Shown one piece after another: positions 1 to 4,875 of a DNA stretch of 7,402 nucleotides. Source of the stretch: Longimicrobium sp. (GTDB taxonomy: Bacteria > Gemmatimonadota > Gemmatimonadetes > Longimicrobiales > Longimicrobiaceae); NCBI GenBank assembly GCA_030446945.1, contig JAUJMI010000174.1, forward strand, positions 1-7,402, written 5' to 3'. Both the position numbers and the translations under genes were made by a program. The notes beneath the pieces are model-generated. The model was given only the letters and a program-made list of their open reading frames with translations. It had not been told where the DNA came from and did not search any database. Positions within the stretch are counted from its first letter, which is position 1; each line of letters starts with the position of its first letter.

Positions 1-692
1 CGCCGCTGGTGCCCGGCTCGCCCACCGTCGCGCGTGCCGAGGGGCGGTGGGAGCGGCGCGGCGTCTATCCGCTGGCGACGGTGACGCTCGCCACGTCCTG
101 TCCCTTCGGCCTCTTTCGCAAGGAGCGAGACGTGGAGCTTCCGGGCGAGGCCGTCGTGTGGCCGCGCGCGGACCGGCCGTTGCGCGAGCCGCGTCCGGCG
201 GGGGAGCGCGCCCGTCCGCCCGGCGAGCGCCCGGCCGGGGCCGCGGGGCCGCGCGGCGAGTTCCGCGCGCTGCGCCCCTTCCGCCCCGGCGACGACCCGC
301 GCGACGTGCACTGGCGCACCACCGCGCGCGCCGGCGCCCCCGTCGTGCGCGAGTACGAGCGCGACCGCACCCGCGCGCTCTGGATCTGCCTGGAGCTGCG
401 CGCCCCCGACGGCGACGACGCCGAGGCCGCCGTGGAGACCGCCGCCGCCCTGGCCGCCGCCGCCGCCCACCGCGGCGACGCCTTCGCACTGGCAACGGCG
501 GACGCGCGCGTTCCGCCCGGAGAAGGGCCCGGCCAGCTCGAGCGCATCCTCGACGCCCTGGCCCGCGTCCGCTTCCGCGAGGACGCGCCCCGCCCCAGCC
601 CTCCGGTTCCTCACAGCGAGTGCGTGTGGGTCACCCCCGGCCGCGCCGCGGAGGGCGGGTGGGGCGACGTCTTCGCCATGGGGGCGCGATGA
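1..692 (+). CDS. DUF58 domain protein, 5'-truncated by window edge
   Basis: This is the C-terminal 229 residues of a DUF58-family protein; the reading frame is open from base 3 and the true start lies before the window. The region GVYPLATV...CPFGLF (about residues 20-38 of the visible part) matches the strand-rich stretch that precedes the domain in this family. The DUF58 signature follows at about residues 86-120: GEFRALRPFRPGDDPRDVHW, then an alanine/arginine stretch and VVREYERD. A proline/arginine-rich low-complexity linker (about 56-85) separates the two. The rest is a vWA-like alpha/beta region. Family knowledge: DUF58 proteins are usually encoded between a MoxR-type AAA+ ATPase and a membrane transglutaminase and probably help assemble envelope or secreted complexes; no enzymatic activity is established. 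The stop codon overlaps the next start (ATGA), so the two genes are surely one operon. The N-terminal membrane segments expected in this family are outside the window. Confidence 0.93.
   Translation, partial: PLVPGSPTVARAEGRWERRGVYPLATVTLATSCPFGLFRKERDVELPGEAVVWPRADRPLREPRPAGERARPPGERPAGAAGPRGEFRALRPFRPGDDPRDVHWRTTARAGAPVVREYERDRTRALWICLELRAPDGDDAEAAVETAAALAAAAAHRGDAFALATADARVPPGEGPGQLERILDALARVRFREDAPRPSPPVPHSECVWVTPGRAAEGGWGDVFAMGAR
680..692 (+). promoter_or_regulatory. ATGA stop-start overlap with Shine-Dalgarno-like G-run
   Basis: The start ATG at 689-691 shares bases with the TGA at 690-692 that ends the DUF58 gene. A GGGGG run at 680-684 lies four bases before the ATG and can act as a ribosome binding site. 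The arrangement suggests translational coupling. It also decides the transglutaminase start: the frame is open back to base 47, but that upstream part is only a shadow of DUF58 coding sequence. Confidence 0.7.
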
Positions 693-2749
693 CCGTCGCA
701 CTCCTGCACCGCCGGCTGACGGCCGGCATGGCGCTGGCCGCGCTCGCCGCCTACGCCGCCGGCGCCGGTTTCGGCGTGGCGACGGCCGCCGCCGGCGCGG
801 GGCTCCTGCTGGCTACGCTGTGGCAGCCGCCGGCGTCTTTGAGCACATGGGTGGAGCAGGGGACGCGCGTCGGCATCCTGGGGCTGTGCGCGTGGATGCT
901 GCACGTCGCCTTCCTGCGCGGCGGCGACTTCATGCCGCAGGTGCTGGGGATGCTCCTCTTCCTCCTGGTGGCCGAGTCGCTGCGCTCGCTCGACGCCAGG
1001 AACGACATGCGGCTCTACTCGCTGAGCTTCGCCCTGATGATCGCGGCGACCGGGTACTATCCGGGGATCGCCTTCGCGGCGGCGTTCGCGGCGTACGTGG
1101 CGCTCTCGGCGCTGGCGATGATGGTCGGCTTTCTCCGGCGCCAGGCGGAGGGGTACCGCGCGCCGGAGATCCGCGTGGGCCGCCGCTTCCTGTGGACCAC
1201 CGCGGCGCTGAGCGGGGTGACGCTGCTGATGAGCGCCGCCCTCTTCGTCGTCTTCCCGCGGCTGCCGCGGCAGTGGAACGTGCACGGCCGCGCCCGCGGC
1301 GGCGAGGCGATGGCGGGCTTCGGCGACGGCGTGGCGCTGGGGGAGCACGGCTCGCGGCTTCAGCTCAGCGAAAACCCGCGCGTCGCGTTCCGCGCCGAGT
1401 TCCCGGACGGCCCCCCGCCTGGCGTCTCCTCCATCCACTGGCGCGGCCGCTCGTACGACCGCTTCGACGGCGTCCGCTGGTCGCGCAGCCCCGTCGGCCT
1501 GGTCGATCTCCCTGCCGGCGCGTACCGCCGCCGCTGGGGCGGCGAGGCGCTGCGCGTGAGGATCTTTGGAGGGCCGCCGGGCGTGCAGGTGCTCTTCGGG
1601 CCACACCCGGTGCTGCGGGTGGAGGCGCGCTCGGCCGTGCGCCCCTTCCGCGACAACAGCGGCGACGTGCGCTTCAACGGCAACGAAACCCCGGTCTACA
1701 CCGTCGTCTCCGGCCCGCCGTCCCCCCCGCCCGGGACGCTGGTGGAGGGCGACGAGGCCGATTCCCCGCAGCTCGCCCCCTACCTGATGCTCCCGCCAGT
1801 TTCACGGGAAGTCTGGCGGCTGGCCGATTCGCTGCGCTGGGGCACCGGCTCGCGGCTGGAGCAGGTGCAGGCGGTGGAGCGCCATCTGCGCGGCTTCAGC
1901 TACACGCTGGAGCTCCCCGCCACCCGCGCCGAGACGTCGCTGGAGCACTTCCTCTTCCGGCGCCGCGCGGGGCACTGCGAGTACTTCTCCACCGCCATGG
2001 CCATCCTGCTGCGCGCGCAGGGCATCCCCGTCCGCAACGTCACCGGTTTCCTGGGCGGCGAGTGGAACGAGGGCGCCCGCTACCTGCGCGTGACGGAGAA
2101 CGACGCGCACTCCTGGGTCGAGGTCTGGTTCCCCGGCGCCGGCTGGGTTCCCTTCGACCCCACGCCCCCCTCGCGCGGCGACGTGGTGCAGCCGGGGTTC
2201 GGGAGCTCGTGGAGCGGCCCCTTCCGCTTCTGGTTCGACGGCGTGGAGTACCGCTGGTATCGCTGGGTGATCGACTACAACCTGGACCGGCAGCTCTCCG
2301 TCTTCCGCGGCATAGGCTCCCTCTTCTCGCGCGACGGCGATTCCCAGCGCGATGCCGGGCGCCCGCGCCCTGGCGGCGGCGGCGTGCCGGAGGAGGCGCC
2401 GTGGATCGTCATCGCGCTGATGCTGGCCGGCGGCGCGGTGTGGATCGTCCGCCGCCGCGGCGAGCGACTTCCCGAGGAGGCCCGCATCTACCTGACGCTC
2501 CGCCGCGCCTACGCCCGCGCCGGTACTGGCGACGACGCCGCCGGTCCGCTGCAGTGGGCCGAAGGACTGGAGCGCGCCGGCGCGCCCGGCTCCGAACCCG
2601 CCGCCCGCCTGGTGCGCCTGTACCTGGACGCGCGCTTCGGCCGCCGCCCCGCGGGCCAGCCGGGCCTCGCCGAGATGACGCGCGCCCTGGACGAGTCCCG
2701 CGCCGCCCTCCGCGCCGGCAAGCGGGCGCGCGCGCTGGCGGCGAAGTAG
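689..2749 (+). CDS. TgpA-type membrane transglutaminase-like protein (DUF3488-transglutaminase core)
   Basis: This 686-residue protein has the layout of the TgpA family. Hydrophobic segments fill about residues 10-190 (roughly 12-46, 60-78, 82-97, 108-149 and 166-190), corresponding to the DUF3488/TgpA_N membrane region. A large soluble domain follows, and the transglutaminase core lies at about 385-495. The catalytic triad is visible: Cys430 in GHCEYFSTAMA, His474 in NDAHSWVEVWF and Asp490 in VPFDPTPP. After a Gly/Pro-rich linker (555-568) comes one more membrane helix (571-588) and a helical cytoplasmic tail (about 592-655) resembling DUF4129. Family knowledge: such proteins have a papain-like fold and act as proteases, transglutaminases or peptide-modifying enzymes outside the membrane; the substrate is unknown here. 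TgpA of Pseudomonas is the best-known relative. Coupled by overlap to DUF58 upstream, this is the standard MoxR-DUF58-transglutaminase gene order. All catalytic residues are present, so it is probably active. Confidence 0.93.
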   Translation: MTVALLHRRLTAGMALAALAAYAAGAGFGVATAAAGAGLLLATLWQPPASLSTWVEQGTRVGILGLCAWMLHVAFLRGGDFMPQVLGMLLFLLVAESLRSLDARNDMRLYSLSFALMIAATGYYPGIAFAAAFAAYVALSALAMMVGFLRRQAEGYRAPEIRVGRRFLWTTAALSGVTLLMSAALFVVFPRLPRQWNVHGRARGGEAMAGFGDGVALGEHGSRLQLSENPRVAFRAEFPDGPPPGVSSIHWRGRSYDRFDGVRWSRSPVGLVDLPAGAYRRRWGGEALRVRIFGGPPGVQVLFGPHPVLRVEARSAVRPFRDNSGDVRFNGNETPVYTVVSGPPSPPPGTLVEGDEADSPQLAPYLMLPPVSREVWRLADSLRWGTGSRLEQVQAVERHLRGFSYTLELPATRAETSLEHFLFRRRAGHCEYFSTAMAILLRAQGIPVRNVTGFLGGEWNEGARYLRVTENDAHSWVEVWFPGAGWVPFDPTPPSRGDVVQPGFGSSWSGPFRFWFDGVEYRWYRWVIDYNLDRQLSVFRGIGSLFSRDGDSQRDAGRPRPGGGGVPEEAPWIVIALMLAGGAVWIVRRRGERLPEEARIYLTLRRAYARAGTGDDAAGPLQWAEGLERAGAPGSEPAARLVRLYLDARFGRRPAGQPGLAEMTRALDESRAALRAGKRARALAAK

Positions 2750-2870
2750 CTCGCCCGACTGCCCTGTTTCACCCGCCCCTTCCATTCCTGGCGCACTTGT
2801 AGCAGAGTAGAGAGAGACAAATGCACGCGGGAGGCACCCCGCACCCTCCCATCCGAGAGTATCCAGGACG
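2750..2870. other. Short intergenic spacer after the transglutaminase gene
   Basis: This 121-base gap separates the transglutaminase stop from the next gene. It holds a purine-rich stretch (about 2801-2820) and an out-of-frame ATG at 2821. I see no convincing -35/-10 pair and no clear terminator. The gap size suggests that the next gene has its own transcript, but this is not shown by a clear signal. Confidence 0.4.
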
Positions 2871-3416
2871 ATGGAGCAGAAGCGCTTCGAGGTGGAGATC
2901 ACGTTCCGCCAGACCGTGCGTTACGGGGTGGACGCGAAGGACCGCAAGGTCGCCGAGCGGATGGCCGTGGAGCGCTGGCACGCCGGCGAAGAGGGGACGA
3001 CGCTGAGCATCGACTGCTCCGAGGTGATCGCCGTCGCCGCGGCCGAGTCGCCCACCGAGGACAAGCAGTGCCGCGACTGCGAAGCCGCCTTCCGCTACCT
3101 GCGTGACCGCGAGCTGGTGATCGAGATGCTGGACGCGGACGCCTTCAACCCCACCGTGCACGACGCCGTCTCCGCCGATGACGTGGCCAGCCACCTCGGC
3201 TGGAAGCGCAGGGACGACCCCACCCTGGCCGACACGGCCCGCGCCGCCCGCGCCCTCGACCGCCTCTGCCACGAGCACCGCGTGGTGTGCTTCACCCGCC
3301 CGCGCGTGCGTGCCAGCGAGCGCGGCGAGGTCCGCCTCTACTGCACGCCGCAGCACCTGGAGCGCCTGACCTCCCTGCTGATGGACGACCCGGAGCTGAG
3401 CGCGGCGGGGGTGTAG
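2871..3416 (+). CDS. Hypothetical protein with DpnD/PcfM-like N-terminus and winged-helix-like C-terminus
   Basis: I do not recognise this 181-residue protein as a named family. It has no signal peptide and no membrane segment, so it is probably cytosolic. Codon use is strongly G/C at third positions, as in the neighbouring housekeeping genes, which supports real coding. Residues 5-57 (FEVEITFRQTVRYGVDAKD, then a helix with AERMAVERWHAG and a strand ending at about 57) have the strand-helix-strand pattern seen in DpnD/PcfM-like small domains; this is a resemblance in pattern only. Residues 58-72 contain a CxxC (Cys67, Cys70), and four more cysteines follow (133, 140, 158, plus 49 earlier). 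Residues 101-166 look like a winged helix: SADDVASHLGW, a long helix ending in LDRLCHEHRVV, and a wing leading to VRLYCTP. ATG 2871 is chosen because coding character begins there. A weak GAGAG at 2855-2859 is the best ribosome site; AGGA at 2865-2868 is too close to the ATG. A regulatory or accessory role is a guess. Confidence 0.75.
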   Translation: MEQKRFEVEITFRQTVRYGVDAKDRKVAERMAVERWHAGEEGTTLSIDCSEVIAVAAAESPTEDKQCRDCEAAFRYLRDRELVIEMLDADAFNPTVHDAVSADDVASHLGWKRRDDPTLADTARAARALDRLCHEHRVVCFTRPRVRASERGEVRLYCTPQHLERLTSLLMDDPELSAAGV

Positions 3417-3448
3417 GGCGGGCCCCCGCCCCCGCTCGTCACCTCGCT

Positions 3449-3483
3449 GCCCCCTCCCCCAATAACCACCTGGGGGAGGGGGC
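3449..3483. repeat. Perfect 12-bp C-run/G-run inverted repeat
   Basis: GCCCCCTCCCCC at 3449-3460 and GGGGGAGGGGGC at 3472-3483 are exact reverse complements around an 11-base AT-containing loop. The stem would be very stable in RNA and lies 32 bases after the stop of the gene at 2871. Only three T residues follow the stem, so it is not a classic intrinsic terminator, but it could still end or protect the transcript. Similar elements recur at 3545-3574, 7235-7264 and 7340-7368, which suggests a dispersed repeat family. Confidence 0.75.
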
Positions 3484-3544
3484 GTTTGCGTCGGTCCAGG
3501 CCGACGGCGGGCATCGCGGGCCCCCTCCCCGCTCGTTCCTCGCT

Positions 3545-3574
3545 GCCCTCCTCCAAAACTCGCTGGGGAGGGGC
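3545..3574. repeat. Imperfect pyrimidine/purine hairpin, second unit
   Basis: GCCCTCCTCC (3545-3554) and GGGGAGGGGC (3565-3574) form an imperfect hairpin. The words GCTCGT, two bases, then CCTCGCTGCCC occur before this unit (from 3531) and before the perfect hairpin upstream (from 3434). The two hairpins therefore look like diverged copies of one element. Confidence 0.5.
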
Positions 3575-3605
3575 GTACGCGTAGATCTGCGCGTGGCGCA
3601 CGGAT

Positions 3606-3645
3606 CCCGTAGGGGCGCGATTCATCGCGCCCGTGCCCGGCGCCG
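3606..3645. repeat. 40-bp palindromic dispersed repeat, copy 1
   Basis: The 40 bases are identical to 4650-4689 in the same orientation. The core GGGCGCGATTCATCGCGCCC (3613-3632) is an 8-bp perfect stem with a TTCA loop. Both copies are followed by CTCCAC after a one-base difference. The compact hairpin and its intergenic position resemble REP/BIME-type elements. The two copies bracket the nucleotidyltransferase/HEPN module. Confidence 0.85.
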
Positions 3646-3676
3646 ACTCCACCATACGCGCGTTGTGCGCACGATT

Positions 3677-3699
3677 ATTGCACTATGTCTTGGTGCAAT
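3677..3699. promoter_or_regulatory. Candidate operator: 7+9+7 palindrome upstream of the nucleotidyltransferase gene
   Basis: ATTGCAC (3677-3683) and GTGCAAT (3693-3699) are perfect inverted arms around a 9-base spacer. The dyad ends 22 bases before the ATG at 3722, in the most AT-rich part of the gap. A loose promoter, TTGTGC at 3663-3668 with TATGTC at 3684-3689 (15-base spacer), would be covered by it. The downstream gene encodes a winged-helix domain and HEPN-MNT loci are often autoregulated, so an autorepressor site is plausible. This is inference from position and symmetry only. Confidence 0.4.
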
Positions 3700-3721
3700 C
3701 CACTGTTCCTCGAGGCAGCGA

Positions 3722-4330
3722 ATGGCAGGACGATCACCCGCTCAAGACCCGCTCGCCCTCGCTCTCGCTTCAGGTGCGATGGCGAGGCTGGTGCGCTATT
3801 TCGCCGTGAACCCGGAGTCGGCGCGGCATGGGCGCGCCCTCGAGCGGATCACGGGGCTGGGTCCGGCTTCGCTGAAGAACGAGCTCGATCGCCTGCTGAC
3901 GCTCGGACTTCTGGTTCGTCGCAAGGATGGCAACAAAGTTCGGTACTGCGTCGATGAGGAAAATCCGCTCTGGGCGCAGTTCAGGGGCCTGGTCCGCCAA
4001 CTGAGCACGCCCGCCGACGTGCTGCCCTACGCCCTCGCCGAGGTGGAGGGTGTGGAGGGCGCGTTCATCTTCGGATCGTTCGCGAAGGGGACCGCCGTCA
4101 GGACGAGCGACGTGGACGTGATGGTGCTCGGGTGTCAAATCAGTGAGGATTCTCTCTCCCGGCACGTGATCGAGGCGAGCGTGCTTCTCGGGCGAGAGGT
4201 GAACGTCGTGCAGGCCACGCCCGCCGAGTTCAGAAGCGGCCAACGGTTCTATCGGAACGTGGCTCGCGAGGCGAAGCAGTGGCTGGTGGACCGCTCCGGC
4301 CTGAAGCGCGAGCTTGAAGCCGCCGCGTGA
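3722..4330 (+). CDS. Winged-helix/MNT-type nucleotidyltransferase (putative HEPN-MNT antitoxin)
   Basis: This 202-residue protein has two parts. Residues about 18-92 form a winged helix: ARLVRYFAVNP, a recognition-helix region at GLGPASLKNELDRLLTLGLL, and a wing at VRRKDGNKVRYCVDEENPLW. Residues about 100-190 are a minimal nucleotidyltransferase: GSFAKGT (118-124) followed by SDVDVMVLG with metal-binding Asp130 and Asp132, then LGREVNVV (156-163), where the third acidic position of the fold would lie, and the family-typical tail from ATPAEF to NVAREAKQWLV. Family knowledge: MNT proteins paired with HEPN partners act as antitoxins, in studied cases by AMPylating the HEPN toxin; winged-helix versions probably also bind DNA. 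ATG 3722 is chosen for GAGG at 3712-3715, six bases upstream; the longer open frame is non-coding. Codons such as CGA, TCA, CAA and GGT are commoner than in the neighbours, suggesting horizontal acquisition. The HEPN-like ORF starts 4 bases after the stop. Confidence 0.88.
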   Translation: MAGRSPAQDPLALALASGAMARLVRYFAVNPESARHGRALERITGLGPASLKNELDRLLTLGLLVRRKDGNKVRYCVDEENPLWAQFRGLVRQLSTPADVLPYALAEVEGVEGAFIFGSFAKGTAVRTSDVDVMVLGCQISEDSLSRHVIEASVLLGREVNVVQATPAEFRSGQRFYRNVAREAKQWLVDRSGLKRELEAAA

Positions 4331-4334
4331 GACG

Positions 4335-4571
4335 ATGAAGCATCCGCCTAGGATCCAGCGGCTTATCGAGTCACGCGACCTGGAGGCGATCGAGCCTGAT
4401 GCGGAGCGAGTTGCGGGGCTCTGGGCGCTGGCGTCGAACGATGACTCGCGAAAGGGTCTCAGCCCGGAGAACGCGATCAGCCTCGCGTACCAGGCCGGAT
4501 TCCAGCCCTGCACCGCGCTGCTGGAGGCGCATGGGTATCGGACGAGGGGCTCCAATCCGGGACACCACTAA
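4335..4571 (+). CDS. HEPN-domain-like protein, C-terminally truncated (probable toxin remnant)
   Basis: This 78-residue ORF follows the nucleotidyltransferase after 4 bases, so the pair is read from one mRNA. Residues about 40-78 (LSPENAISLAYQAGFQ, then LLEAHGYRTRG and NPGHH) match the first two helices of HEPN proteins that partner MNT nucleotidyltransferases, which typically read lS-x-x-x-R/A-x-x-x-AY-x-A and end this part in GHH. Such proteins usually run to about 130-150 residues and carry the catalytic R-x4-6-H/RN motif in the second half. Here TAA follows directly after GHH, and no other frame downstream resembles the missing part. The protein therefore lacks the expected RNase active site and is probably a dead toxin fragment or a regulatory leftover. 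The start could also be TTG 4314 in the same frame, but that would overlap the previous gene; ATG 4335, with GTGAG just upstream, is preferred. Confidence 0.6.
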   Translation: MKHPPRIQRLIESRDLEAIEPDAERVAGLWALASNDDSRKGLSPENAISLAYQAGFQPCTALLEAHGYRTRGSNPGHH

Positions 4572-4592
4572 AGGGTTTTCTACGCGGCCTCC

Positions 4593-4608
4593 GGCGGTTC
4601 ACACCGCC
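4593..4608. repeat. Small hairpin after the HEPN remnant
   Basis: GGCGGT (4593-4598) and ACCGCC (4603-4608) pair around a TCAC loop. No T-run follows. It may weakly help transcript ending or be chance in GC-rich DNA. Confidence 0.35.
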
Positions 4609-4649
4609 CTGACCAAGGCCGCCCCCGAGCTTGCCGCAACGCTCCGCAA

Positions 4650-4689
4650 CCCGTAGGGGCGCGATTCATCGCGCCCGTGCCCGGCGCCG
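4650..4689. repeat. 40-bp palindromic dispersed repeat, copy 2
   Basis: These 40 bases are identical to 3606-3645 and in the same orientation. The stem GGGCGCGA / TCGCGCCC lies at 4657-4664 and 4669-4676 with a TTCA loop. It begins 78 bases after the HEPN remnant's stop, so the two copies enclose about 1 kb holding only the nucleotidyltransferase/HEPN pair and its promoter region. Confidence 0.85.
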
Positions 4690-4722
4690 CTCCACACCGC
4701 ACCTGCACAAAGATCAACGGCG

Positions 4723-4751
4723 TTGCACGAGGCAGGATCGTAGTCTATCCT
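4723..4751 (+). promoter_or_regulatory. Candidate sigma70-type promoter for the symporter-uppP pair
   Basis: TTGCAC (4723-4728) and TATCCT (4746-4751) are separated by 17 bases. The -10 matches the consensus at four of six positions, the -35 at three of six (the TTG). Transcription would start near 4758, giving a leader of about 120 bases before TTG 4876. It is the best promoter-like pair in the gap, but the evidence is modest. Confidence 0.35.
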
Positions 4752-4875
4752 TCGCCCGCGCCACACGGGGCAAGATTCCACTCCAGACGGCGTGACTACG
4801 CCCCCGCTGCGTGATGTGCGTCGGGATCGAAGCGCACCAACGCACTCGCACACTTCCCCTCACCCGTCCGCCGCC

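Larger units (their letters stand above)
3417..3721. other. 305-base gene-free stretch with G/C hairpins, palindromic repeat and a candidate operator
   Basis: There is no credible gene here: the reading frame that runs through it into the nucleotidyltransferase has no coding character before 3722. From left to right it holds a perfect C/G hairpin (3449-3483), a GTCGG/CCGAC dyad near 3490-3505, a second, imperfect pyrimidine/purine hairpin (3545-3574), the first copy of the 40-bp repeat (3606-3645), and an AT-richer promoter-like region with a palindrome (3677-3699). Confidence 0.6.
4572..4875. other. 304-base stretch without a clear gene, upstream of the symporter
   Basis: The first part, after the HEPN remnant, has no coding resemblance in any frame and holds a small hairpin (4593-4608) and the second copy of the 40-bp repeat. 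The middle carries the candidate promoter at 4723-4751. The last 84 bases (4792-4875) are open in frame with the symporter but have poor third-position G/C bias and encode a hydrophilic His/Pro/Ser-rich leader unlike a symporter N-terminus. I treat that part as the 5' leader. Confidence 0.5.

Noticed and set aside
47..688. Upstream extension of the transglutaminase frame
   Set aside because: It runs through DUF58 coding sequence and translates to Arg-rich nonsense. The ATGA overlap at 689 gives the natural start.
820..2802. 660-codon plus-strand frame overlapping the transglutaminase gene
   Set aside because: It is a frame shadow with Arg/Ala/Pro-rich product and no domain; the transglutaminase frame carries all recognisable motifs.
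1802..2902. 366-codon minus-strand frame opposite the transglutaminase gene
   Set aside because: The product is Gly/Ala/Arg-rich low complexity, and the plus strand encodes the catalytic triad through this region.
2821..3006. Small plus-strand frame starting at ATG 2821
   Set aside because: It overlaps the 181-residue gene in another frame, and its product is Arg/Ser/Trp-rich with no pattern.
3449..3574. CRISPR array or intrinsic terminator
   Set aside because: There are no regularly spaced identical repeats with unique spacers, and no T-run follows the stems, so I list these only as hairpin repeats.
3287..3721. Upstream extension of the nucleotidyltransferase frame
   Set aside because: It overlaps the end of the previous gene and passes through hairpins and the 40-bp repeat. 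The GAGG-preceded ATG at 3722 fits the family.
4399..4656. 85-codon frame overlapping the HEPN remnant, considered as a frameshifted continuation of it
   Set aside because: The part after 4571 shows no HEPN catalytic motif and the earlier part is a shadow; it ends inside the 40-bp repeat.
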